DNA of 64,000 nucleotides. It comes from Chryseobacterium sp. Tr-659. GTDB taxonomy: Bacteria > Bacteroidota > Bacteroidia > Flavobacteriales > Weeksellaceae. The notes under the pieces were generated by a model, which worked only from the letters and a program-made list of their open reading frames with translations, had not been told where the DNA came from and did not search any database. A program made the translations under genes and the position numbers. Below, piece by piece: positions 49,651-57,391 of the stretch. The first letter of the stretch is position 1. Each line of letters begins with the position of its first letter. Location: positions 496,001-560,000 of the forward strand of contig NZ_VWWP01000003.1 of NCBI RefSeq assembly GCF_011752975.1, read 5' to 3'.

Positions 49651-50097
49651 ATGATCACAGAAAGCCTTAAATCACTTTACAACAGAGATTTAAACAAACT
49701 TAAAACAGAGATAGAAGCCTATCAGAATGAAGAAAATCTTTGGAAAATTGATAAAAACATCGCCAATTCCGCAGGTAATCTTGTTCTTCACCTTGTAGGA
49801 AATCTTAACCACTTTATAGGAACTCACCTTGGAAATACCAGCTATGTAAGACAACGTGACTTGGAATTTTCTTTAAAAGATATTCCAAGAGCCGAACTCA
49901 TCGAAAAGGTTGAAGCTACAATTGCTATGATAGATTCTGTTCTGCCACAATTGTCTGAAGAAGATCTTAAAAAAGAATATCCTTTAGTCGTTTTTGAAAG
50001 CACTATGACCACAGATTATTTTCTTATTCATCTGGTTGCTCATCTGGATTATCACTTGGGACAGATTAATTACCACAGAAGACTATTGGACTTTTAA
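49651..50097 (+). CDS. DinB-family four-helix protein
   Basis: 148 residues. Conserved His residues set the metal site of the DinB/YfiT fold: NLVLHLVGNLNHFIGTHLG and LIHLVAHLDYHLGQINYHRR. Members include thiol-dependent enzymes and many of unknown function. Cytoplasmic. A terminator follows at 50119. Confidence 0.85.
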   Translation: MITESLKSLYNRDLNKLKTEIEAYQNEENLWKIDKNIANSAGNLVLHLVGNLNHFIGTHLGNTSYVRQRDLEFSLKDIPRAELIEKVEATIAMIDSVLPQLSEEDLKKEYPLVVFESTMTTDYFLIHLVAHLDYHLGQINYHRRLLDF

Positions 50098-50118
50098 TCC
50101 ACCAATAAAAATTAAAAT

Positions 50119-50155
50119 AACGCAACGATCACAAAGTAATTGTTGCGTTTTCTTT
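50119..50155 (+). terminator. Terminator after the DinB gene
   Basis: Stem aacgcaac / gttgcgtt (8 bp) with a 15-base loop, then Ts. Confidence 0.75.
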
Positions 50156-50230
50156 TTCGTTCATTCAGCTAGGGAAATATTGACTTTGCGAGCTATTTCA
50201 ACCTAATTTTTTAATAGCGCTATGTCTAAT

Positions 50231-50263
50231 AACCGTGTCAAGGTTTAAAACCTTGACACGGTT
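50231..50263. repeat. Second copy of the 'gtcaaggttt' palindrome
   Basis: Arms aaccgtgtcaaggttt and aaaccttgacacggtt pair perfectly over 16 bp around one base. It matches the palindrome at 29120-29154 except for a compensated base pair (g-c for a-t), which keeps the stem intact. It lies between the DinB gene and endonuclease III. Confidence 0.8.
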
Positions 50264-50320
50264 GAAAATCCAAATATTTTTTTACTTGCCCGGGAACCAC
50301 AGGAAATTACCTGTGAGAAA

Positions 50321-50941
50321 CTACTTTTCAAACATCATCTTAGTAATAAAATCTTTCTCTCCTTTTCCTCTTGCAGGAGAATATTCTCTTCCATAGAAAA
50401 TAATCTGAAGGTGAAGTTTATTCCATACTTCTTCAGGAAATAAATCCTTCGCATCACGCTCCGTTTCTACTACATTTTTTCCTGACGTAAGCTTCCATTG
50501 TGTCATCAGACGATGAATGTGGGTATCCACCGGAAAAGCCGGGAAACCAAATCCCTGGCTCATTACCACTGAAGCCGTTTTATGTCCTACACCCGGAAGC
50601 GCTTCCAATTCTTCATAAGTCTGAGGAACAATACCAGCATGCCTTTCCAATAGAAGTTCGGCCATTCTTTTCAGGTTTTTGGCCTTCGTATTGGATAGCC
50701 CGATCTCTTTGATCAGTTCCTTGATCTCAAATTCTTCCAGTTTAGCCATTCTCTGAGGTGTTCCGGCAACGGCAAAAAGGTCAGGTGTCACCTGATTTAC
50801 CTTTTTATCTGTTGTCTGGGCAGAAAGCGCAACGGCAACCATTAATGTATACGGATCTGTATGATCCAAAGGAATAGGTGTAGTAGGATATAATTTATCC
50901 AGTTCTATCTGAACGAGCTCAGCTCTTTGTTTTTTTGTCAT
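50321..50941 (-). CDS. Endonuclease III-like DNA glycosylase without Fe-S cluster
   Basis: 206 residues from the ATG at 50939-50941 (MTKKQRAELVQIELDKLYP). The helix-hairpin-helix LEALPGVGHKTASVV holds the catalytic Lys121, and the conserved Asp139 is in FPVDTHIHRL, as in E. coli Nth (Lys120, Asp138). It should remove oxidised pyrimidines and cut abasic sites. The C-terminus ends as YGREYSPARGKGEKDFITKM, with none of the four Cys that bind the [4Fe-4S] cluster in the classic enzyme. The start avoids a longer frame of 7 residues; the 50950 promoter box of the next gene is nearby. Confidence 0.92.
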   Translation of the reverse strand: MTKKQRAELVQIELDKLYPTTPIPLDHTDPYTLMVAVALSAQTTDKKVNQVTPDLFAVAGTPQRMAKLEEFEIKELIKEIGLSNTKAKNLKRMAELLLERHAGIVPQTYEELEALPGVGHKTASVVMSQGFGFPAFPVDTHIHRLMTQWKLTSGKNVVETERDAKDLFPEEVWNKLHLQIIFYGREYSPARGKGEKDFITKMMFEK

Positions 50942-50949
50942 GTAACCCT

Positions 50950-50957
50950 TAAATTTG
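50950..50957 (+). promoter_or_regulatory. Candidate -7 box (TAAATTTG)
   Basis: Perfect TAnnTTTG match ending 17 bases before the peroxiredoxin ATG. Confidence 0.5.
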
Positions 50958-50974
50958 AACAAAATTAAATCATT

Positions 50975-51424
50975 ATGCTGAAAGTTGGAGACAAATTACC
51001 TGAATTTGAAGGAGTCAATCAAGACGGAGAAACTATAACCTCATCAAAATTAATCGGAAAAAAGCTGGTTGTTTTCTTCTATCCGCAGGCCAATACGCCA
51101 ACCTGCACTGTAGAAGCATGCAATCTTAGCGACAATTATTCCAAGCTTAAAAAAGCAGGATTTCAATTATTAGGAATAAGTGGTGATACGGTAAAAAAAC
51201 AGAAGAACTTCCACAGCAAATTTGCTTTTCCTTATGATCTTATTGCTGACGAAACCCGTGATATAATTGAAAAATTCGGGGTTTGGCAAGAGAAAAAAAC
51301 ATTTGGAAAAACGTATATGGGAATTGTAAGAACTACGTTTATTTTTGATGAAAGCGGAGTCTGCACAAGAGTTATTGAAAAAGTAACGTCTAAAACGGCG
51401 ACTGACCAGATTCTGGAAGGGTAA
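50975..51424 (+). CDS. bcp: Bcp-type peroxiredoxin
   Basis: 149 residues, single AhpC/TSA domain. The peroxidatic Cys is Cys44 in PQANTPTCTVEACN, with Cys49 as likely resolving Cys, the arrangement of the Bcp/PrxQ group. It reduces hydrogen peroxide and organic peroxides with thioredoxin. A terminator-like hairpin follows at 51454. Divergent from endonuclease III. Confidence 0.93.
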   Translation: MLKVGDKLPEFEGVNQDGETITSSKLIGKKLVVFFYPQANTPTCTVEACNLSDNYSKLKKAGFQLLGISGDTVKKQKNFHSKFAFPYDLIADETRDIIEKFGVWQEKKTFGKTYMGIVRTTFIFDESGVCTRVIEKVTSKTATDQILEG

Positions 51425-51453
51425 TTCCTTTTCGAACACAGATATAAAAAATA

Positions 51454-51496
51454 TTTCCACCAACAGCACTGATACATGTTGTGCTATTGGTGGAAA
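51454..51496. terminator. Bidirectional hairpin between peroxiredoxin and acetyltransferase
   Basis: A long near-perfect stem (tttccaccaacagcac / gtgctattggtggaaa, one mismatch) with an 11-base loop, between convergent genes. T-runs are weak, so this is a moderate call. Confidence 0.6.
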
Positions 51497-51516
51497 CATA
51501 ATATTAGAAATTGATA

Positions 51517-52050
51517 TTATTCTGTTTCGTAATAGTTTAATTCTTCGGTTTCACCGGGAAGGGTTACATGTTTTTTAAACTTTAGTCCCAGCTTTTCGAT
51601 CAGCTTTTGAGAAGAAATATTATCTTTTGAAATGATGGCCGATATTTTTGATAATCCAAAATCATCCATCCCAATGGATTTTACCTTCTGAGCCGCTTCA
51701 AAAGCATATCCTTTTCCTTCAAATTCTTCCAATAAAGAATATCCGATATCCACTACATCCAGCCCTTCTCTTTGAAAGATTCCAACGGCTCCAATTTTTT
51801 CTTTTCCCTCTTTGGTTACTAAAAGATAATTTCCAAATCCCAGCCTTTCAACTTGTGGAGTAAATCTGTTCAGAATATAGTTTTCAGCATCTTCAATAGT
51901 ATTTACATTACGATTGCCGATGTACTGAACAAATTTAGGTCTGTTGTAAAGTTCAAAAATAAAATCTCTGTCTTCACGAGACATCGGACGAAGTATTAAT
52001 CGCTCAGTCTCGTAGGTATTATCTGCGCTTGGGTGTTTTTTTAGGCTCAT
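51517..52050 (-). CDS. GNAT N-acetyltransferase
   Basis: 177 residues. Acetyltransferase pattern from YETERLILRPMSRED, with VVDIGYSLLEEFEGKGYAFEAA as the acetyl-CoA block and SSQKLIEKLGL near the end. Substrate unknown. Its first 32 bases overlap the 3' end of the upstream gene in another frame, so translation may be coupled. Confidence 0.88.
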   Translation of the reverse strand: MSLKKHPSADNTYETERLILRPMSREDRDFIFELYNRPKFVQYIGNRNVNTIEDAENYILNRFTPQVERLGFGNYLLVTKEGKEKIGAVGIFQREGLDVVDIGYSLLEEFEGKGYAFEAAQKVKSIGMDDFGLSKISAIISKDNISSQKLIEKLGLKFKKHVTLPGETEELNYYETE

Positions 52051-52681
52051 CTTTCTTTGGTTCTTCCTTTTTTTCGATTTTTAAAAGTCTCGGGTTATTA
52101 GCACATTTTTTATTGTAAAGTTCAATATAGGTTCCGTTGTCCTTTACATGGGTTACGGCTCCTGTTGCTTTATTTACAGTTAATGTATAATGTGTTTTCT
52201 GATAAGGACATTCCTTTGAGGTAAGTTTCCCTAAGTCCAGATAATAATTCGACTTATCTTCATGATAATTACCTGCAATATCTTTGAACTCCTCATCTAC
52301 CACATACCCATCTGCTGCCAAAACAATTGCTGCTTCCTGAGGGTTTTCAATTTTACCTACAAATTTCTTTAACCCTTCAAGATCAAGAACATAGTTTACT
52401 TTCCCTCCTTCTGAATAAGCGATATAATAAAAACTATCTTCATGGGGAAAAAGATTGAATCCCGAAAACTGGGGAATATAATCTACCTTACCCGAAATCC
52501 TTATTTCTTTACCTTTTCCATAGCTGTTATATACCAGTATCCATGAGTCTACTTTATTACCTGGATTAATCTCCTGTAAAATATGTGAAATACCCGCAAA
52601 TTTTTGCTTCTCCTGGGCATATCCAAATATTCCAAAAAGTAAAAATGTAAGAATTGTGAATCGGGTTGCAGCTATAATCAT
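52019..52681 (-). CDS. Secreted hypothetical protein
   Basis: 220 residues with signal peptide (FTILTFLLFGIFGYAQ, residues 7-22). The mature part has Tyr/Lys-rich beta segments (GGKVNYVLDLEGLKKF) and two Cys (KECPY, KKCANN); the last 20 residues are Lys/Pro/Glu-rich (KKEEPKKDEPKK), a tail that may bind other parts of the envelope. Family unknown. The tail overlaps the acetyltransferase start by 32 bases. Confidence 0.72.
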   Translation of the reverse strand: MIIAATRFTILTFLLFGIFGYAQEKQKFAGISHILQEINPGNKVDSWILVYNSYGKGKEIRISGKVDYIPQFSGFNLFPHEDSFYYIAYSEGGKVNYVLDLEGLKKFVGKIENPQEAAIVLAADGYVVDEEFKDIAGNYHEDKSNYYLDLGKLTSKECPYQKTHYTLTVNKATGAVTHVKDNGTYIELYNKKCANNPRLLKIEKKEEPKKDEPKKTPKRR

Positions 52682-52713
52682 AATTTCAAAATCAGCAGAA
52701 AATATACCAAATT

Positions 52714-53796
52714 TTACATAAACTTCTCTCCTTTCTTGAAGTTTTTTAAGTCAAGAACGTAGTCTTTAATAAGCTGATCATTGTCACGGGGACAAATAAG
52801 AAGTGCTTTATCTGTATCTACTACAATATAGTTTTCAAGACCATCAATAATCACGGCCTTATTATTATTTTTTAAACGAATGATATTTCCCTTTGAATTA
52901 TAGGCCAGTAAATGCTTTAGTTTTACGGCATTTCCTTCTTTATCCTTTTCCGTATTTTCGTAAACAGAAGTCCATGTTCCCAGATCACTCCATCCAAGAT
53001 CTGATGGAATAACATACACATTCTTTGCTTTTTCTAAAATTCCGTTATCAATAGAGATTTTCTGAACTTTCGGATAAATGGTCTCAATACAGCTGTTTTC
53101 TTTCTCTGAATTATATTCACAAGCCATAAAATGCTGCATCATCTCAGGAAGATACAGTTCAAATGCATGATGAATACTTTTTACATTCCAGATAAATATC
53201 CCGGCATTCCAAAGAAAATCTCCACTTTCCAGGAAGCTTTGGGCTATTTCAAGAATGGGTTTTTCTGTAAATGTTTTTACTTTAAAATATTCTGAACCTT
53301 TCTTTTCTACAAACTGAATATATCCATATCCCGTATCCGGCCTTGTAGGTGTGATTCCTAACGTCACCAGATAATCATTTTTTGAAGCTACTTCAAAAGC
53401 AAGCTCCACTTTTTCCAAAAACACATCTTCTTTAAGAATCAGATGATCTGCCGGAAGTACAATCATAGTGGCATCCGGATCAATTTCAGCAATTTTATTG
53501 GCCATATACAGGTTACAGGCAGCTGTATTCTTCATCAGCGGCTCACCCACAATATTTTCTTCAGGAATTTCCGGAAGCTGCTGATGAGAAAGAGCAACAT
53601 ACTCTTTATTCGTGATCACGAATATGTGCTCTTTAGGAATTACCTTACTGATTCTGTCATAGGTTTGCTGAATCATCGTACGGCCTGTTCCTAAAATATC
53701 CTGAAACTGTTTTGGAAATTTCTGCGTACTCATTGGCCAGAACCGGCTTCCGATTCCTCCCGCCATTATAACGCAGTATTTATCTGATTTTAACAT
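52714..53796 (-). CDS. manC: Mannose-1-phosphate guanylyltransferase
   Basis: 360 residues. The nucleotidyltransferase signature is at the start (VIMAGGIGSRFWPMS), and DHLILKEDVF, FTEKPILE and GNAGIFIWN-like (LWNAGIFIWNVKS) follow. The C-terminal isomerase domain found in bifunctional ManC proteins is missing, so it only makes GDP-mannose from mannose-1-phosphate and GTP. GDP-mannose feeds cell-surface glycans; several glycosyltransferase genes lie 4-8 kb downstream. It is 2 bases from the SprT gene. Confidence 0.93.
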   Translation of the reverse strand: MLKSDKYCVIMAGGIGSRFWPMSTQKFPKQFQDILGTGRTMIQQTYDRISKVIPKEHIFVITNKEYVALSHQQLPEIPEENIVGEPLMKNTAACNLYMANKIAEIDPDATMIVLPADHLILKEDVFLEKVELAFEVASKNDYLVTLGITPTRPDTGYGYIQFVEKKGSEYFKVKTFTEKPILEIAQSFLESGDFLWNAGIFIWNVKSIHHAFELYLPEMMQHFMACEYNSEKENSCIETIYPKVQKISIDNGILEKAKNVYVIPSDLGWSDLGTWTSVYENTEKDKEGNAVKLKHLLAYNSKGNIIRLKNNNKAVIIDGLENYIVVDTDKALLICPRDNDQLIKDYVLDLKNFKKGEKFM

Positions 53797-53798
53797 TC

Positions 53799-54389
53799 TT
53801 AGCTACATTTTTCTACCCTTGCTAAAGGCTTGAAAGAATACTTCCTTCCAGTAGCCAGGTTCTTACAAAGATAGTTTTTTTTAACCAGACCTTCCAATAA
53901 ATACTTTTCGTTACGATATATAAAGAATTCACCTTTTTGAAGCTCCTCTATAAAATGAAGACTATCATCCTGTTTTTCAGTATGAAAATATCTTACCAGA
54001 TCAGGGCTTGCCATGAAATTTGCTTTAGGGGATTTTGAAAATCTTATAATAATTGGTTTCAGTTCTTCATCATAAATTTCGAGACTTTCAAGAAGCATAT
54101 TTCTGAAGGTTTCCTTCCACTCGTTGCCATGGGGAGAAATTCTTCGTCCATATTTTTCAAAGGCAATCAGATGGGCCAGCTCATGGGTAAGCACAAAGAA
54201 AAAAAGTTGTGGGGTAAGCGTAGAGTTTACCGTAATTTCATGAGAATTGTCCGGAAGTTTTCTGTAATCTCCCAGTTTGGAATTTCTGTTTCTTGTAACT
54301 TTTATATGTATATAGTAATCTGAAAACCAGATTCTTAAATATTTAAGAGTATTTTGAGGTAAATATTTTTCTAATGATTGGATAGACAT
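53799..54389 (-). CDS. SprT-like zinc-binding protein
   Basis: 196 residues. The zincin motif HELAH is at 69-73, with a further His at 87 (SPHGNEWKETF), matching the SprT fold. The C-terminal region (SLHFIEELQKGEFFIYRNEKYLLEG, then CKNLATGRKYSF) lacks the four-Cys zinc ribbon seen in longer relatives; it has only single Cys. Related eukaryotic proteins remove DNA-protein crosslinks. It lies between manC and TolC genes with 1-2 base gaps, so the three form an operon. Confidence 0.84.
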   Translation of the reverse strand: MSIQSLEKYLPQNTLKYLRIWFSDYYIHIKVTRNRNSKLGDYRKLPDNSHEITVNSTLTPQLFFFVLTHELAHLIAFEKYGRRISPHGNEWKETFRNMLLESLEIYDEELKPIIIRFSKSPKANFMASPDLVRYFHTEKQDDSLHFIEELQKGEFFIYRNEKYLLEGLVKKNYLCKNLATGRKYSFKPLARVEKCS

Positions 54390-54390
54390 T

Positions 54391-55731
54391 TTACAAACTT
54401 AATGGAATTCCGGCATAGAAATTCAATAGTTTAAGACTAAAAAGATAATTATATTTTGCCTGCGCTACCGATCCCTGTGCATTTGCATAATTATTTCTTG
54501 CCACATTCACGTCATAGATAGTAGTTCTTCCTGCAGCATAACTTTTATCAGCAAACTCAAGTGCCAGCTTGGAACTCTTCTCTGCTTCCACGGCTGCCAG
54601 ATAGGTTTCATAGTTGGCATCCGCATCAAACTGTGCTTTTTGTACATTCTGTCTTACCGTTTGTTTCTGTTGTTCTAAACTGTTTTTAGCAAGACTTTCA
54701 TTAATTTTGGACTGTTCTACCTGTAATTTTGTAATTCCTTTGTTAAAAATAGGAACATTCAGAGAAAGCCCTACATTCTGACCGAAATTGTCTTTATACT
54801 GTTGAAATAGCCCTGGCTGAGCACTCTCTGCAGGACCTCCATTCAATATATTGTTGTAAAATGAAGAAAGACCAGCACTAGCCGTAAGCGTAGGCCAAAA
54901 TGCCGTTTTACTGACTTCCGTTTGAGCTTCAGCAGATTTTATTCTGCTTTCTGCTGCTTTTATCTGTGGCTGAATTTTATAAGCGGTAACCAAAACGTCA
55001 TCCGCAGACTGCAGCTGCAAGTCTAAGGTTTCGGGGATATTAACATCTTCAACATCAAAATCTTTATACTCTGTAAGTTGTAAAAGCTGAACAATAGCAA
55101 ATAATGCTCTTCCAACATTTACTTCAGCTGTCTTTAAATTTTGTTTTTCTCTTGCCAAAGCAGCTTCCGCTTCTGCCAAAACAGTTTGTGCCGTTGTTCC
55201 TACATTTGTTGTTATTTTTGCTCTGTCATACTGCTTTTGAGCATTCTCTACCGCGCTTTGAGAAATCTTGACAATCTCTTTATTCAAAAGCGTTGTAAGA
55301 TACTGCTGAGCAATCTGGAGAGAAATATCATTTTTGATGGTTTCAATATCATATTGGCTGGCTTCTACATCAAACTGAGCTTTTCGAACATTTTTTTCAA
55401 GCCTCCCATTATTGTATACCAAAATATCAGCACCAAGACTAGCACTATTACTAAATCTATCGTTTCTGATACTTCCGGTCCCTAATGAAAGCTGTCCAAA
55501 ACTTACGGAATTGTTCAACCCTGCCGAAACAGAAGGCAGGTACCCTTTCTTGGCAATTTTAAGATTAGATTCTTGTGATTGTTTGTTATATTGATTTTGG
55601 ATAACCTGAAGATTATGCTCTACAGCATAATTCACACATTCTTTTAAGGACCATTTCTTCTGAGCACTTAAACCCAGATAACCCAATCCAAAAACGATGA
55701 TCCAAACTTTTTTCATATTAAGATTTTTCAA
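54391..55731 (-). CDS. TolC-family outer-membrane efflux protein
   Basis: 446 residues with a signal peptide (residues 1-23, GLSAQ). Two OEP repeats with long coiled helices are visible: WSLKECVNYAVEHNLQV and AIVQLLQLTEYKDF, and AKNSLEQQKQTVRQNVQKAQFDADANYETYLAA. It forms a trimeric channel for efflux or type I secretion. No partner pump genes are next to it; it might serve the GG-peptide exporters, but that is speculation. Confidence 0.92.
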   Translation of the reverse strand: MKNLNMKKVWIIVFGLGYLGLSAQKKWSLKECVNYAVEHNLQVIQNQYNKQSQESNLKIAKKGYLPSVSAGLNNSVSFGQLSLGTGSIRNDRFSNSASLGADILVYNNGRLEKNVRKAQFDVEASQYDIETIKNDISLQIAQQYLTTLLNKEIVKISQSAVENAQKQYDRAKITTNVGTTAQTVLAEAEAALAREKQNLKTAEVNVGRALFAIVQLLQLTEYKDFDVEDVNIPETLDLQLQSADDVLVTAYKIQPQIKAAESRIKSAEAQTEVSKTAFWPTLTASAGLSSFYNNILNGGPAESAQPGLFQQYKDNFGQNVGLSLNVPIFNKGITKLQVEQSKINESLAKNSLEQQKQTVRQNVQKAQFDADANYETYLAAVEAEKSSKLALEFADKSYAAGRTTIYDVNVARNNYANAQGSVAQAKYNYLFSLKLLNFYAGIPLSL

Positions 55732-55812
55732 TATTAGACGAATTAAATATAAAAAAGTTACAGATTGAAAAATTATATTTTATTTTAAAAAAACTTTTGG
55801 GAATTTTGTACC

Positions 55813-57057
55813 ATGACAAATGAACAATACCAGGAAGCCATTGACTGGCTTTTCATACAAATGCCCAACTATCAGATAGATGGGCAAAAGGCCTATAAAC
55901 CGGGACTGGATAACATTACGAAGCTTTGCGCTTTCTTTGGAAACCCTCAGGATAAAATCAAATGTATCCATATTGGCGGTACCAACGGAAAAGGCTCTTC
56001 AAGCAATATGCTGGCTTCTGTACTTCAGGAATCAGGTTATAAAGTAGGTTTATATAATTCTCCTCACCTCATCGACTTCACGGAACGCATCAAAGTGAAC
56101 GGAAAAAACTGTAATAAAGAGTTTGTTTTCGATTTTATTCAAAAGCTTAAAACTATTCCCGAAGATATCCGCCCGTCTTTCTTTGAATTCACTACCATTA
56201 TGGCTTTTGAATATTTTTACCAGCAGCAGGTAGATTTTGCTATTATTGAAGTGGGATTAGGAGGAAGGCTGGATTCTACCAATATTATTAAACCTCTGAT
56301 TTCTGCAATTACGAATGTTCAGCTGGATCATCAGAATATTTTAGGAGATACCATAGCGGAAATTGCTACGGAAAAGGCAGGAATCGTTAAAAACAACACT
56401 CCTATTATCTCTGGCGATGAAAATGAGGTTGTAAAAAACATCATCAGAGAAAAAGCCATTAAAGAAAATGCTCCTTTTATAGATGCCACTTTAATTGAAA
56501 CTGATCTTACTTCTGATCTGAAAGGAAACTACCAGCAAAAGAATATCCGCGTTGTATTAGCATTGGTTGAAGAGCTGAAAAAGCAGCAGGTTGACATTTC
56601 TGATCAGAATCTGGAAAAAGGATTATTAAGCGTTCATCATCATACCGGATTTATCGGCCGTTGGTTCGAGTTCTCAAAAAATCCACTTACGATTTGTGAT
56701 ACGGGACATAATCAGGCAGGTTTGGAGTATGTTTTTTCACAATTAAATTCAATTGACAGGCACAAGCATATCATTTTGGGGTTCGTAAATGACAAAAAAA
56801 TAGATGAAGTGATGAATTTACTTCCTGAAAATTCTGAGTTTTATTTTGCAAAACCATCCATCAACAGGGGAAGACATCCGGAAGATTATGAAAACCTTCT
56901 TAAGGAGGCGAAAATTTTTTACAAAATTTTTAATTCCGTACAGGAAGCGTATCTATCTGCAAAAGAACAATGTACAAACGAAGAAATGATTTTTATTGGC
57001 GGAAGTAACTTTGTTGTGGGAGATTTTTTAGAAAAAAATTTGGAGATTACCGAATAA
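55813..57057 (+). CDS. folC: Folylpolyglutamate synthase / dihydrofolate synthase
   Basis: 414 residues. The Walker A block IHIGGTNGKGSSSNMLA is at about 53-69; the SPHLIDFTERIKVNGK motif, EVGLGGRLDSTNII, and the C-terminal LGFVNDKKIDEVM with DTGHNQAG follow. It adds Glu to dihydropteroate and folates. The tRNA-Val genes follow closely; their promoter overlaps the last codons. Confidence 0.95.
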   Translation: MTNEQYQEAIDWLFIQMPNYQIDGQKAYKPGLDNITKLCAFFGNPQDKIKCIHIGGTNGKGSSSNMLASVLQESGYKVGLYNSPHLIDFTERIKVNGKNCNKEFVFDFIQKLKTIPEDIRPSFFEFTTIMAFEYFYQQQVDFAIIEVGLGGRLDSTNIIKPLISAITNVQLDHQNILGDTIAEIATEKAGIVKNNTPIISGDENEVVKNIIREKAIKENAPFIDATLIETDLTSDLKGNYQQKNIRVVLALVEELKKQQVDISDQNLEKGLLSVHHHTGFIGRWFEFSKNPLTICDTGHNQAGLEYVFSQLNSIDRHKHIILGFVNDKKIDEVMNLLPENSEFYFAKPSINRGRHPEDYENLLKEAKIFYKIFNSVQEAYLSAKEQCTNEEMIFIGGSNFVVGDFLEKNLEITE

Positions 57058-57069
57058 GTCGTATATTTG
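57040..57069 (+). promoter_or_regulatory. Promoter of the tRNA-Val pair
   Basis: TTG at 57040-57042, a 19-base spacer, and TATATTTG at 57062-57069: a full Bacteroidota promoter with both boxes. Start of transcription near 57076, just before the first tRNA at 57100. Confidence 0.75.
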
Positions 57070-57099
57070 CACCACTCTAAACAAGAGAACAAGTCTAGA

Positions 57100-57174
57100 G
57101 GGTTCTTAGCTCAGTTGGTTCAGAGCATCTGGTTTACACCCAGAGGGTCGGGGGTTCGAATCCCTCAGGACCCA
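57100..57174 (+). tRNA. tRNA-Val (anticodon TAC), copy 1
   Basis: 75 bases folding into a full cloverleaf: acceptor GGGTTCT / AGGACCC with one G-T pair, anticodon stem tctgg/ccaga with loop tttacac (anticodon TAC), and T arm with GGTTCGAATCC. CCA is not encoded. Identical to copy 2. Confidence 0.95.
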
Positions 57175-57207
57175 CAGAAAAGGAAACGAAACCTTTCAAA
57201 AAAATTC

Positions 57208-57282
57208 GGGTTCTTAGCTCAGTTGGTTCAGAGCATCTGGTTTACACCCAGAGGGTCGGGGGTTCGAATCCCTCAGGACCCA
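57208..57282 (+). tRNA. tRNA-Val (anticodon TAC), copy 2
   Basis: Identical 75-base copy of the previous gene, 33 bases downstream, so the two are transcribed together from the promoter at 57040. A terminator follows. Confidence 0.95.
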
Positions 57283-57286
57283 CAAA

Positions 57287-57318
57287 AAATCTCTCAAGAA
57301 ATTGGGAGATTTTTTTAT
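57287..57318 (+). terminator. Terminator after the tRNA pair
   Basis: Stem aaatctctcaa / ttgggagattt (one wobble), loop gaaa, then seven Ts. A long open frame that starts at TTG 57302 lies in this hairpin, which argues against that start for the next gene. Confidence 0.88.
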
Positions 57319-57359
57319 TTTATCCCTAAACTCCATAAGTCCTTTTCCTTTATATTACT

Positions 57360-57367
57360 TACCTTTG
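57360..57367 (+). promoter_or_regulatory. Candidate -7 box (TACCTTTG)
   Basis: Perfect TAnnTTTG match ending 24 bases before GTG 57392. It supports that start for the glycosyltransferase. Confidence 0.5.
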
Positions 57368-57391
57368 CCTCCGTTCGATTGCATCTATTTC

